A stretch of 20,145 nucleotides of DNA from NCBI GenBank assembly GCA_016844285.1, contig JAENIS010000023.1:1-20145 (forward strand). Reading direction: 5' to 3'. Positions 6,825 through 14,618 of the stretch are shown in pieces (position 1 is the first letter of the stretch; the number at the start of each line of letters is the position of its first letter). The notes beneath the pieces were generated by a model. It saw nothing but the letters and a program-made list of their open reading frames with translations. It was not told the origin of the DNA and did not search any database. A program made the position numbers and the translations under genes. This DNA comes from Dehalococcoidales bacterium. Lineage in GTDB: Bacteria > Chloroflexota > Dehalococcoidia > Dehalococcoidales > UBA2162.

Positions 6825-7739
6825 CTACTTGGCTCTGGGGTGGGCTTTCTCATAGGTACGCCGGACATGTTCGCTGGTAAGATGGGTGTAAACCTGCGTG
6901 GTCGAGATATTAGCATGACCTAACAGCTCCTGCACCGACCTCAGGTCAGCCCCACCACTCAACATATGAGTGGCAAAACTGTGTCTCAAGGTATGGGGCG
7001 TCACATCCAGCCCCAGCTCGGCTGATTTAGCGTAACCCTTTAGTATCTGCCAGAAGCCTTGCCTGGTCAGCCGGTCACCACGCCGGTTAAGAAATAAAGC
7101 TTTCTCGTCACCACGGCGCACCAGTTGGGGACGGAATCCCTTTACATATTCGGCCACCACCAGAGATGCTCTACCGGCAATAGGCACCAGACGCTCCTTT
7201 TGTCCCTTGCCGAGGCAACGCACAAAACCACCCTTCGTATCGACGTCATCCAGATTCAACGATACCAGCTCGCTTACCCTCAGGCCGCTGGCGTATAACA
7301 GCGTCAGCATGGCGCTATCCCTCTTGGCTTCCGGGGTAGACAGTTTGGTTGGCTGCTCCAGTAACTTCATCGCATCACGATGTGAAATCGGTTTGGGTAA
7401 TGGCCGGGCGATATTGGGACCACCCACACCTTCGGTGGGGTTAGTCTTCAACCCACCCTCATCAACCATAAACCTGAAGAAAGACTTGGCTGCGGCCACT
7501 TTACGAGCTTGCGTGGTGGAGGCAAGAGCCCTCTCCTTAAGACTTAACACGTAGCCGAGCATGTCCTGGCGATTGAAATTAACCCATGCCGGCATCGCCG
7601 TACGCTTACTAATCGCTTGCTCGGCAAAGGCAGCCAGGTCATGATAAAGGTCATTACGATAAGCAGCTACCGTATTTCCGGAGAAGCCCTTCTCTACCAC
7701 CAAATATTTTAAGAAACGTTCGATATCCTTTTTCACCAC
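6825..7739 (-). CDS. xerD: Tyrosine recombinase of the XerC/XerD type
   Basis: 304 residues, close to E. coli XerD (298). An N-terminal SAM-like core-binding domain (about 3-92) precedes the catalytic domain. The full active site is visible and spaced as in XerD: Arg154 (ASGLR), Lys178 (GKGQK), His249 and Arg252 (HTLRH), His275 (LLGHANIS) and the nucleophile Tyr284 (VYTHL). Xer proteins resolve chromosome dimers at dif with FtsK. Nothing around this gene looks like an integrated element, so a housekeeping role is more likely than a phage integrase. The start is GTG at 7739, or GTG at 7736, which is better spaced from GAGGGAG. XerC cannot be excluded from sequence alone. No dif site was recognised. 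Confidence 0.9.
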   Translation of the reverse strand: MVKKDIERFLKYLVVEKGFSGNTVAAYRNDLYHDLAAFAEQAISKRTAMPAWVNFNRQDMLGYVLSLKERALASTTQARKVAAAKSFFRFMVDEGGLKTNPTEGVGGPNIARPLPKPISHRDAMKLLEQPTKLSTPEAKRDSAMLTLLYASGLRVSELVSLNLDDVDTKGGFVRCLGKGQKERLVPIAGRASLVVAEYVKGFRPQLVRRGDEKALFLNRRGDRLTRQGFWQILKGYAKSAELGLDVTPHTLRHSFATHMLSGGADLRSVQELLGHANISTTQVYTHLTSEHVRRTYEKAHPRAK

Positions 7740-7813
7740 ACTCCCTCGGGCATCACCATTTTAACATAAGTAGCCGGAAAATTCAGCCTTCCCTACCAAG
7801 CCCGGCCTCCCCG

Positions 7814-9331
7814 TCACTCCGGCACAATAGTGTTTACCGCCAGAGTACGGTTGAGCTTCTCGGCGACCCGGCGAAAATGAAAGCCGTAGACGCAGAGACT
7901 GACAGATAGAGGAAAAAGGCGCGGACGCTTCAGCAGGGTAGAAATAAAAAGCCTCCAGTAATAGCGCCGCCCCTTCTCCCTGATACCCATGAACCAGACA
8001 GACTTTAGCAGTGCTCCGATATGATAGAAGTGGAGCCGGGATACCTTCGGTTTATTCTTAGGCCGATACTCTTTGAGAAATGTGGCCACCCGCTCATAGA
8101 AGTGCCGGGGGGAATAGATAGTAGTAACAACATCTTTATAACCATCAATAAGCAGTTCGTGGTTCATCTTCGGGACAAAGTTCATCGAACAGTCGGTATT
8201 ATCGCCGGAAAAGCTATCCACCAGGCGGTTTTCCTTCTTCAGGCGCTGGTATAAGCTGGTGCCACGGGGAGCATTAAGCAAACCGACCATGGCGGTCACG
8301 ATGCCGCTCTTCTGGATAAAATTAATTTGACTCCGGAAGATAGAGAGAGGGTCGCTATCAAAACCGACGATAAAGCCCCCCTGCACCTCCATACCGTGGC
8401 GCTGAATCTTCTTCACCGAAGCCACCAGGTCACGGCCTTGATTTTGCAGCTTATTGCACTCAGCCAGACTTTCTTCATTGGGTGTCTCAATGCCGACAAA
8501 AACCGTCTCAAAGCTGGCTTCGGCCATCAATCTCATCAGCTCTTCGTCATCAGCCAGATTGATTGACGCCTCGGTGAAAAAGGTAAAGGGATTCCTTCTC
8601 GCCTTTGACCATTCGATTATGGCCGGTAGCGTCTCTTGCTTTAGTTTCCTCTTATCGCCGATAAAGTTATCATCAACGATAAAGACGCTGCCCCGCCACC
8701 CCCGCTGGTATAAGGCTTCCAGTTCATTCACAATCTGGGCTTTATCCTTGGTGCGGGGTTTATGACCGTTGAGAATGACGATATCGCAAAACTCGCAGTT
8801 AAACGGGCAGCCTCGGGAGCATTGAATATCCATTGATGAGTAGTGCTTCATATTGATGAGCGACCATAGTGGAATCGGCGTCTGACTTATCTCCGGTCGC
8901 TCACCGGAGGCATAGACATGTTGCGCCTGCCCCCTGGCTAAATCTTCCAGAAACAGGGGAAGGGTAACTTCAGCCTCACCCAGAACAAAATGGTCTACCC
9001 CCGCAAACCCTTCGTGGCCGGTAGTAAAAAGAGGCCCACCGGCAATAATCCTGGTGCCGAGCTTATTACAACGGGCGATAACTTCCTTCACGGAATCGCT
9101 TTGCACCACCATCGCGCTGATGAGCACATAGTCAGCCCATTTAATATCTTCATCCCGCAGGGAAGTTACATTCATGTCGACCAGTTTTTTCTGCCAGTCT
9201 GCGGGAAGCATGGCGGCCACAGTGAGCAAACCCAGGGGAGGAAAGGAAGCCTTCTTGGCGATAAATTTCAGAGCGTATCTAAAACTCCAGAAGGTATCCG
9301 GGTAACATGGGTAAACCAGAAGCACTTTCAA
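7814..9331 (-). CDS. B12-binding-domain radical SAM protein (DUF4070-type)
   Basis: I choose TTG at 9331 (505 aa). GAGGTG sits four bases before it, and the product then begins MKVLLVYPCYPDTFWSF as relatives do; a second TTG at 9343 would add four residues. Residues 1 to about 140 are a cobalamin-binding-like Rossmann domain without the His-on DxHxxG motif. The radical SAM cluster motif follows, CPFNCEFC (Cys175, Cys179, Cys182), preceded by another Cys at 171. Next comes a TIM-barrel core with FVGIETPNEES and GGFIVGFDSD. The C-terminal region (HFYHIGALLKSVW..., basic and aromatic) matches DUF4070. The family includes hopanoid C-3 methylase HpnR and many uncharacterised enzymes, so a lipid methylase is possible but unproven. 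It has its own promoter and no operon partners. Confidence 0.88.
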   Translation of the reverse strand: MKVLLVYPCYPDTFWSFRYALKFIAKKASFPPLGLLTVAAMLPADWQKKLVDMNVTSLRDEDIKWADYVLISAMVVQSDSVKEVIARCNKLGTRIIAGGPLFTTGHEGFAGVDHFVLGEAEVTLPLFLEDLARGQAQHVYASGERPEISQTPIPLWSLINMKHYSSMDIQCSRGCPFNCEFCDIVILNGHKPRTKDKAQIVNELEALYQRGWRGSVFIVDDNFIGDKRKLKQETLPAIIEWSKARRNPFTFFTEASINLADDEELMRLMAEASFETVFVGIETPNEESLAECNKLQNQGRDLVASVKKIQRHGMEVQGGFIVGFDSDPLSIFRSQINFIQKSGIVTAMVGLLNAPRGTSLYQRLKKENRLVDSFSGDNTDCSMNFVPKMNHELLIDGYKDVVTTIYSPRHFYERVATFLKEYRPKNKPKVSRLHFYHIGALLKSVWFMGIREKGRRYYWRLFISTLLKRPRLFPLSVSLCVYGFHFRRVAEKLNRTLAVNTIVPE

Positions 9332-9372
9332 ACTACACCTCAATACTGACCGGATAACACACCCCTACCCTA

Positions 9373-9402
9373 AGGATATTACTCAGGGAGCTTGTTTGTC
9401 AA
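9373..9402 (-). promoter_or_regulatory. Sigma-70-type promoter for the radical SAM gene
   Basis: On the minus strand, a perfect -35 TTGACA (9402-9397) is followed by an 18-base spacer and -10 TATCCT (9378-9373, four of six consensus bases). It lies about 40 bases before the chosen TTG start, leaving a short leader with GAGGTG. Confidence 0.5.
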
Positions 9403-9430
9403 ACTGGGTTCTCAGTGGTGCTTTTTGCAT

Positions 9431-9550
9431 TTGGTTGATTCCGCTGTCATTGGAGCGTAGCGACGTGGCAATCTGGGCGGGCGAAGACCGCGACCCGGAT
9501 TGCTTCGCCTTCGCCTGCGGCGTATGGTCTCGTAATGACAGAGCAACCAA
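9431..9550. repeat. Family B inverted-end repeat (copy 1)
   Basis: A 120-base element with perfect ends TTGGTTG and CAACCAA. Inside, CTGTCATT near the left is answered by AATGACAG on the right, and GGCAATCT/GGATTGC give a second inverted pair. GAGCGTAGCGACG and ATTGCTTCGCC match the other two copies. It is non-coding: a minus-strand reading frame across it and the tRNA is a known type of false prediction. Confidence 0.78.
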
Positions 9551-9574
9551 TTACAGACCCAAACAATCTCCAGC

Positions 9575-9603
9575 TTGACACTCTGCTGCGCCGGGGATAT
9601 ACT
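9575..9603 (+). promoter_or_regulatory. Sigma-70 promoter for initiator tRNA
   Basis: TTGACA (9575-9580), a 17-base spacer and TATACT (9598-9603) form a near-consensus promoter. Predicted initiation near 9610 is only a few bases before the mature 5' end of the tRNA, so RNase P would remove a very short leader. Confidence 0.72.
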
Positions 9604-9613
9604 TGAATGGCAA

Positions 9614-9688
9614 CGCGGGGTGGAGCAGTGGCAGCTCGTTGGGCTCATAACCCAAAGGTCGGTGGTTCGAGTCCACCCCCCGCTACCA
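9614..9688 (+). tRNA. Initiator tRNA-fMet (anticodon CAT)
   Basis: A full 75-base cloverleaf with encoded CCA. The acceptor arm is CGCGGGG/CCCCGCT, the D stem GAGC/GCTC, the anticodon stem TTGGG/CCCAA with loop CTCATAA, the variable loop AGGTC and the T stem GGTGG/CCACC with loop TTCGAGT. Initiator marks are all present: an unpaired first base pair, three G:C pairs next to the anticodon loop, and A11:U24 in the D stem. The first pair is C1-U72 rather than the common C1-A72; either mismatch would leave the end open for formylation. It stands alone, with no other RNA gene nearby. Confidence 0.96.
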
Positions 9689-9772
9689 GTTTTTGAAGCT
9701 AAAAGCCCCCCTAGGATTAGTCTTATCGCCACTTAAAACACCATTTATCAGACGACTTCTGGTTTGGTGTTT

Positions 9773-10870
9773 TCAGTTTCCAGGCGGCCAATATTGCATC
9801 TCAGCACTTCGGTCGGCAAATTTTCCCTGAGTAGGCGTAGCCACTTCCACATCCAATATCGGCCTTTGGTCCTGAGGCAAACCGATAGGCCTTTTTGGAA
9901 TAGCATCGAAAGGTATTCTCACCACCTCCCGCTTGAAGCCAGACGAACTGTCCATTATGACCTCTTTGTGATATATTGATGGGGAGCCTGGAGACCAATA
10001 CAGTTCCACTGTAACATTATTAGATACACCACTAGGAATAATTTCATCGCCCGTCAAACCATAGTAACTCACACTAACAGAGACCCCTTCCCACTCCGGG
10101 TCAGCGTCGTCACTATACGGAACACCCACCGCTCTGATGTATGCCAAATCTTTGAAGACTAACGTACGTGACGCGGTCACGGTGAACTGGACGATTATGC
10201 CGTTAACGTCAACATTGTATGTGCCAGCAACTGTCTTGCTTAACTTATAGCTCACATTCTGGATGTCGCCAGCATCCAGGGTCACTTCCTTCCTGGTTTC
10301 CTCTGTACCATTCACCTTGAAGATTACCGCGTATATGCCACTACCACCACTATTGGTCACTGTGGCGGAGATAGTAACTTCTTCATCAGGGCTGGCATTA
10401 CCCGGAACAACCGAGATACGAGGGATGGAAAATATGGCTGGTTGCTTTACGACCAACCTGCCGGACAGACCATTAACGTCAACCGCGTATTCTTTGGCAA
10501 CAAATTTGCGCGTAGTGAAGCTTACGTTTTCACTGGCGCCGCCAGCCACCGTGACATCTTTGGTCGCAACCCGCAAATTATCTATCTTGAGCGTCACACT
10601 GTAGCTACCAGGCAGTCCACCGGCATTGCTGACCACGACACTGATGGCTACCAGCTCATCGGTACTGGCCACAGATGGCGATACGGTCAGGGAACTAACG
10701 GCAAATTTGGCTGGCACCGGCAATACCGGTGCTGGAGCGGGAGTTGGAGCTGGGGTCGGGCTCGGTGTTGGCGCCGGTATCGGTGCCGGCGCTGGCTGAG
10801 CACAAGCCACCATCGAGCTAATCAATAGAAGACCAAATCCAACGAAGATGCCGAGTAATAAACCTTTCAT
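9773..10870 (-). CDS. Secreted lipoprotein with two tandem CARDB-like domains
   Basis: 365 residues. A signal peptide (1-22) ends in a lipobox-like MVAC with Cys23 as the probable lipidation site, so the protein should be anchored outside the cytoplasmic membrane. Residues 24-53 are a Pro-Ala-Thr linker. Two homologous beta-sandwich repeats follow (about 54-142 and 147-232). Each has SP..DE..xIS..VxNxGG, a central strand pair, a VTxxxGxxxNVSF/Y stretch and a closing YxVDVNGL/I strand, typical of CARDB or related Ig-like modules. The C-terminal third (233-365) is unassigned, rich in acidic and aromatic residues. GGGGAGG precedes the ATG at 10870, and a near-consensus promoter lies at 11040-11068. 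The ligand is unknown; adhesion or cell-surface scaffolding is the usual guess for such proteins. Confidence 0.85.
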   Translation of the reverse strand: MKGLLLGIFVGFGLLLISSMVACAQPAPAPIPAPTPSPTPAPTPAPAPVLPVPAKFAVSSLTVSPSVASTDELVAISVVVSNAGGLPGSYSVTLKIDNLRVATKDVTVAGGASENVSFTTRKFVAKEYAVDVNGLSGRLVVKQPAIFSIPRISVVPGNASPDEEVTISATVTNSGGSGIYAVIFKVNGTEETRKEVTLDAGDIQNVSYKLSKTVAGTYNVDVNGIIVQFTVTASRTLVFKDLAYIRAVGVPYSDDADPEWEGVSVSVSYYGLTGDEIIPSGVSNNVTVELYWSPGSPSIYHKEVIMDSSSGFKREVVRIPFDAIPKRPIGLPQDQRPILDVEVATPTQGKFADRSAEMQYWPPGN

Positions 10871-10906
10871 TTAGCCTCCCCCTCTGCTCAATGGAGTATT
10901 CTTCAC

Positions 10907-10975
10907 CACCACTTACGGACGACCTCATCCCCTTGCTCCCCTTCTCCTGAGTAGGAGAAGGGGAAGAGAGTCAGA
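10907..10975. repeat. Family A short hairpin repeat (copy 4), in the lipoprotein leader
   Basis: The left end CACTTACGGACGACCTCA (about 10909-10926) is nearly identical to the left end of the copy at 17690. It is followed by the hairpin CCCCTTCTCCTGAGTAGGAGAAGGGG with arms CCCCTTCTCCT/AGGAGAAGGGG. Because the promoter lies at 11040-11068, this hairpin falls inside the predicted 5' untranslated RNA of the lipoprotein gene. The rest of the gap 10871-11259 shows that promoter and no other clear feature. Confidence 0.66.
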
Positions 10976-11039
10976 GCATCCCCCTATTTTCATGAAGTAG
11001 CCATCGCCACACCTGACGCCACACCAGGCTGCTGTGTTC

Positions 11040-11068
11040 TTTATACTCTGCGGAAATATCTTTGTCAA
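11040..11068 (-). promoter_or_regulatory. Strong sigma-70 promoter for the lipoprotein gene
   Basis: On the minus strand, perfect -35 TTGACA (11068-11063), a 17-base spacer and -10 TATAAA (11045-11040). Transcription should begin near 11033, giving a leader of about 160 bases that contains the family A hairpin at 10907-10975. Confidence 0.7.
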
Positions 11069-11259
11069 CCTAGGCTATTGTCGTAATACCAACCCCACCA
11101 CCCATACCTTGTGACAGATAACGCAGACCTCCTCCATCAAATTGGAACCATTTTGTTGCCAAATCGTAACCTCCCCTTAACCACTAACAGGTCAATATTT
11201 ACCGTTTCTTAACCTCCACCGTTTACACTAACAATAGTAAAAAGAACGGAGGTTCAAGA

Positions 11260-11388
11260 ATGAAAAAACTAGTAGAAGTAGCACGAATGGTCTCTGAGCG
11301 GATTCTATACCTGATTAGCGAAGATGAGCAAACTACCCGAGGGCAACAGATGCTGAGACGCTCCACGAGATATTTGCTGGGTTTCTAG
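11260..11388 (+). CDS. Possible 42-residue small protein
   Basis: The ATG has an excellent site (GGAGG, seven bases before it) and the frame runs 42 codons to TAG. The product starts MKKLVEVARMVSERILYLIS, a plausible amphipathic helix, followed by EDEQTTRGQQMLRRSTRYLL, which is charged and then basic. I recognise no family. Support is the ribosome binding site and the otherwise gene-free setting; it could also be the broken start of a lost gene. Confidence 0.4.
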   Translation: MKKLVEVARMVSERILYLISEDEQTTRGQQMLRRSTRYLLGF

Positions 11389-11421
11389 ACATTACCCGTA
11401 ACTGTCTTCTGGTTATTCTGC

Positions 11422-11595
11422 CTAAGTTGACGAGATTCCACAGTTCTTCTTAGCGTTTTCTCCAAGGATACCTGCCACCTCTGCCTCAGTGAACTTCATA
11501 CCAGGCGGTACCTTCCCGCGGCCAGTCACGAAGAATCTGCCTGAATCCTTTCTTAAGAGGTATCTTTCCCATCGACCGCATATAGGTTCAGGCAT
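11422..11595 (-). CDS. Possible 57-residue small protein or gene remnant
   Basis: Minus-strand frame from ATG 11595 to TAG 11422. The product begins MPEPICGRWERYLLRKDSGR and continues with FFVTGRGKVPPGMKFTEAEV and a short tail ending NCGISST. The composition looks protein-like (mixed charge, Gly-Pro turns, a possible last helix), but there is no clear ribosome binding site and an in-frame stop lies six codons upstream. It faces the 42-residue ORF across 33 bases. It may be a real small protein or the end of a decayed gene. No family recognised. Confidence 0.33.
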   Translation of the reverse strand: MPEPICGRWERYLLRKDSGRFFVTGRGKVPPGMKFTEAEVAGILGENAKKNCGISST

Positions 11596-11732
11596 GACAC
11601 TACCATTTGCTTAAGAAGGAGGCAAACTGTCGGATATTTACGGAAACATTGCGCCCCCTATTCATTTCTACAGAGAGTATGATAACATGAGGTGCAAAGA
11701 TGCATCGACTAGCTTAAGAAGAGGAGTTTCGA

Positions 11733-13247
11733 ATGGCAAGACTACACGCTGATCTCTCAGGCAAAGAGTTTTGGTATGGGGACATGACTCTTATTCCTAA
11801 CAGGCTGCCTGATTTTGAACGAGATGAAGTTGACCTGACGAACTTTCTTACCAAGAGAGTCACCCTAAAAACACCTCTGGTAAGCTCACCCATGGATACC
11901 GTTACCGGCTCTGATATGGCAATTCTGATGGCTCTAATGGGTGGAATTGGCATACTTCACTACAATTTTCCGAAACTGGACGAGCAGATAGGAGAAGTTG
12001 AAAAAGTCAAAAGATTTGAAGCTGCGTTCGTCAAGAACCCTCTTGTCCTGGGCCCGGATAATACCGTCGGTGACGTCTTCGACATCGCAAAAAAATATGG
12101 CTTCTACAGCGTGCCCATCACTGAAGATGGCACGCTGAAGACAAAGATGATAGGCTTTGTGGCCCACCGGGATGTGAGATACCAGGAGGACATGTCAATA
12201 CCTTTAAAAGAAATTATGACCCCAAAAAGCGATGAGCATGGTCATCAGAAATTGATTACCGCTCATCGAAGGGACACACTAGACAAGAATGACGTCAGAG
12301 CAGCAAACAAGATAATAAGACAATTTTGCCTCGACACATTGCCGATAGTTGATGATGATTTCCGTGTTATTGCTCTGGTTACCGATAGTGATTTACAAAA
12401 AGATATGCGATACCCGTTAGCCACCAAGGATGATAATAAACAACTGAAAACCTTTATCGCGGTTGAATCGAGATTAGAAGCGGCGAGAGAAAGGATTGGT
12501 CGGGGCAACGACGCTGGTATCGATGGGATAGTCGTCGACGCAAGCATTGTTTTTAAAGAGCAGCTAGAAATCGCGAAATATTGCAAACGTAATTTCCCTG
12601 CTTTAGATGTGGTACTGGGTAACGTTGATTCCGCGGAAATGGTAAGGAGCATCGTATCTGAAGCTTCAGCGTATTGTGATGCTCTCAGAGTCGGTATTGG
12701 ACCTGGCTCCGCATGTAAAACTCAGCAGGAACTGGGTACCGGAAGAGCGCAGGCTTCTGCCATTTGGGATTGTGCGCAGGAAGCAAAAAGACTGGAAGGC
12801 AAATATGGTCTCATGCCATTGATTGCGGACGGTGGTATCAAAATTCTCGATATGACCAATCGTGATGTCACCAAACCCGGAGACATCACCAAAGCATTAG
12901 CGCTGGGGGCACAGACGGTGATGATGGGTAGCCTGTTAGCCGGGTTGGATGAGTCACCCGGCGAAAAAGAGTTTGACTATGAAACCAACCGGATGGTTAA
13001 AAGGTATCGTGGCATGGGTTCTCTCGAAGCGATGGAACATAGAGCTGCCTTCCGGTATGGCTATGACCAAAATAAGGAGTCGATAAAGATTGCAGAAGGG
13101 ATTGTGACCGAGGTGCCTTATCGAGGCTCCGGGTACGATTTCGTACCACAGCTGATAGCTGGTGTTCAGCAAAGCCTGCAAAAACAGGGTTTTAGAAATA
13201 TCCTGGAATTGCAGGCATCGGCTGATATACGGCCAATAGCAAGATGA
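11733..13247 (+). CDS. guaB: IMP dehydrogenase, divergent eukaryote-like type with CBS domains
   Basis: 504 residues. It oxidises IMP to XMP with NAD, the committing step to GMP. The N-terminus has [17 protein letters not shown] (48-64), close to the eukaryotic consensus. Two CBS domains occupy about 100-228, and the segment [12 protein letters not shown] (227-238) again resembles eukaryotic enzymes. The catalytic loop [10 protein letters not shown] holds Cys328 and Thr330; LIADGGI (363-369), [10 protein letters not shown] (425-434) and the flap Arg441-Tyr442 pair follow. Two things are odd: the NAD-site DSSxG motif reads VVDASIV (267-273), and about ten residues are inserted after ADGGI. AAGAGGAG precedes the ATG at 11733. 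apt lies downstream behind a repeat and its own promoter. A paralogue with altered cofactor use is possible. Confidence 0.88.
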   Translation: MARLHADLSGKEFWYGDMTLIPNRLPDFERDEVDLTNFLTKRVTLKTPLVSSPMDTVTGSDMAILMALMGGIGILHYNFPKLDEQIGEVEKVKRFEAAFVKNPLVLGPDNTVGDVFDIAKKYGFYSVPITEDGTLKTKMIGFVAHRDVRYQEDMSIPLKEIMTPKSDEHGHQKLITAHRRDTLDKNDVRAANKIIRQFCLDTLPIVDDDFRVIALVTDSDLQKDMRYPLATKDDNKQLKTFIAVESRLEAARERIGRGNDAGIDGIVVDASIVFKEQLEIAKYCKRNFPALDVVLGNVDSAEMVRSIVSEASAYCDALRVGIGPGSACKTQQELGTGRAQASAIWDCAQEAKRLEGKYGLMPLIADGGIKILDMTNRDVTKPGDITKALALGAQTVMMGSLLAGLDESPGEKEFDYETNRMVKRYRGMGSLEAMEHRAAFRYGYDQNKESIKIAEGIVTEVPYRGSGYDFVPQLIAGVQQSLQKQGFRNILELQASADIRPIAR

Positions 13248-13268
13248 GCGAAGGGTTCTGTTTGCATC

Positions 13269-13392
13269 TGGTTGTTCTGTCATTGCCAGACCATCCGCCG
13301 CAGGCGGAGGCGAAGCAATCCGGGTGGAGGGCTGCGCCCGCCCGGATTGCCACGTCGCTACGCTCGCAATAACAACTGTTTCATTACAACCA
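13269..13392. repeat. Family B inverted-end repeat (copy 2)
   Basis: It lies in the guaB-apt gap, with ends TGGTTG and CAACCA. The core holds CTGTCATTGCCAGA on the left and CGCAATAACAA on the right. Nested inside are CGCCGCAGGCGG-type palindromes and the arms GCAATCCGGG/CCCGGATTGC. The sequence before its left end, TTTGCATCTGGTTG, is shared with copy 1 (TTTGCATTTGGTTG), so the repeat unit may begin a few bases earlier. Confidence 0.76.
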
Positions 13393-13425
13393 CCAAAACC
13401 AAATGGAACCGAGCGAAAAGTTCAA

Positions 13426-13454
13426 TTGACATCCAGCGGGCATGAAAGTAAAAT
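13426..13454 (+). promoter_or_regulatory. Sigma-70 promoter for apt
   Basis: TTGACA (13426-13431), a 17-base spacer and TAAAAT (13449-13454, five of six consensus bases) lie about 40 bases before the apt ATG, with AGGAGAAGAG between. It sits just after a family B repeat, so apt is probably transcribed separately from guaB. Confidence 0.68.
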
Positions 13455-13492
13455 GCCTCTTTATATAGTACTTACAGGAGAAGAGTAATAAC

Positions 13493-14053
13493 ATGTGGGA
13501 AAATAACCGTCACAACAGCGGTCTAGGCTCAGGACATGTAGAAGATTTCAGTAAATACTGTCGGGATATCCCGGACTTTCCTAAGAAGGGTGTCATCTTC
13601 AGAGATATTACGAACCTGCTGAGGAATGGACCGGTCTTCAAGCTGGCCATTGATGAGCTTGCCCATCATTATGACCTGAAACAGGTTGATGCTGTGGTGA
13701 GTATAGAGGCAAGAGGATTCATCATCGGCTCAGCATTAGCTTACCGCCTGGGTAGTGGTTTGGTGCCAGTAAGAAAGAAGGGGAAACTGCCGTGGCGAGT
13801 CTACCGGAAGGCCTATGACCTGGAATACGGGCAGGACCAACTTGAGGTTCATCAGGATGGCATTGAGCCTGAACAAAATATACTGATTGTGGATGATGTT
13901 ATTGCCACCGGTGGTACAGTTGAGGCTGTGGTCAAACTCGTCAAAGAAATGAAGGGTAACATCATCGGTGCGGCATTCCTTATCGAGCTATTAGAGCTTA
14001 AGGGAAGAGAAAAGCTTGAAGATATCCCCGTTTTGTCATTGATAAAATACTAA
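13493..14053 (+). CDS. apt: Adenine phosphoribosyltransferase
   Basis: 186 residues. It joins adenine and PRPP to give AMP (purine salvage, cytoplasm). Family marks: IPDFPKKGVIFRDIT (26-40), the segment VSIEARGFIIGSALAYRLG (69-87), KKGKLPW and YDLEYG (108-113) of the flexible loop, and the PRPP-binding motif ILIVDDVIATGGT (130-142). The N-terminus has about 15 extra polar residues (MWENNRHNSGLGSG) before the usual start of the fold; no alternative start is better placed, since AGGAGAAGAG precedes this ATG. It has its own promoter at 13426-13454. A purine gene, guaB, lies upstream, but the intervening repeat and promoter argue against one operon. Confidence 0.95.
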   Translation: MWENNRHNSGLGSGHVEDFSKYCRDIPDFPKKGVIFRDITNLLRNGPVFKLAIDELAHHYDLKQVDAVVSIEARGFIIGSALAYRLGSGLVPVRKKGKLPWRVYRKAYDLEYGQDQLEVHQDGIEPEQNILIVDDVIATGGTVEAVVKLVKEMKGNIIGAAFLIELLELKGREKLEDIPVLSLIKY

Positions 14054-14158
14054 TAGACTGCCTCACAAACCCAAACTCGCAATAACATGCCAGCTTAGTT
14101 CAGACGTGTGCTACCGTGTCTGGCAAAATCAATTTATCTGAACTCCCCAGGGAGACTA

Positions 14159-14473
14159 TTGTTTAGTAACCTCACCCCCTTAGTCCCCCTCTCCTGGAAG
14201 GAGAGGGGGAAAGAACAAAGAGGGGCGAAAGCCCCTCTTTGACACCATTTCAGACTTCTCCCTTTACAAAAGGGAGAAAAAAAGAAAGAGGGGCTAACGC
14301 CTTCTCACACTTTCCTCACTATATTTGAGGCTTCGCCCCTCATGGACACCATCACCCAGTTTAGCTCTCCTGACAAGAAAGAGGGTTTAGAGAGGTGGCT
14401 TCGCCCCCTCTCTTCTATTTACTCCCCCTTCCCTTAATAAGGGAAGGGGGTAGAGGGATAGGTTACTAAACAA
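14159..14473. mobile_element. Family A element with 13-base inverted ends (copy 5), MITE-like
   Basis: A 315-base non-coding element in the apt-adh gap (14054-14618). It is bounded by perfect 13-base inverted repeats, TTGTTTAGTAACC (14159-14171) and GGTTACTAAACAA (14461-14473); imperfect matching continues inward (CTCACCCCC against CTATCCCTC). Inside are several hairpins: CCCCTCTCCTGGAAGGAGAGGGG, AGAGGGGCGAAAGCCCCTCT and CTCCCTTTACAAAAGGGAG. The GAGGCTTCGCCCCTCATGG module is shared with copy 2, and there is a final CCCCCTTCCCTTAATAAGGGAAGGGGG. No clear target duplication and no transposase frame. In the left flank, 14054-14158 shows only a CTCGCAATAACA fragment like the right end of family B and a weak GTTCAGA/TCTGAAC hairpin. 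Confidence 0.74.
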
Positions 14474-14504
14474 AATTTCCAGACTTCTTTGAGGTATAGG
14501 CTAG

Positions 14505-14533
14505 TTGTCATGGCTCAGCCAGTATGCTAATAT
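14505..14533 (+). promoter_or_regulatory. Probable promoter for the Fe-alcohol dehydrogenase
   Basis: TTGTCA (14505-14510, five of six consensus bases), a 17-base spacer and TAATAT (14528-14533, four of six) lie about 85 bases before the ATG at 14619. Confidence 0.45.
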
Positions 14534-14618
14534 GGGCGTGACGAAATAATGCTATAACCTTTGATGATGCCCTGATGAGACCCTTAATCTAGCCAAATAA
14601 ATCAGCAAGGAGGTTATC

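Noticed and set aside
6825..7739. Phage or integrative-element integrase
   Set aside because: Length and residue spacing fit XerD, and there is no adjacent tRNA target, direct-repeat pair or phage gene.
9412..9732. A 106-codon minus-strand frame crossing the tRNA and a family B repeat
   Set aside because: Its translation (GWTRTTDLWVMSPTSCH...) is the usual false product of reading across the complement of a tRNA and flanking repeat. The cloverleaf on the plus strand is complete.
14159..14473. CRISPR array
   Set aside because: The repeated pieces are palindromes of variable length and spacing, without equal repeats and unique spacers, and no cas gene is near.
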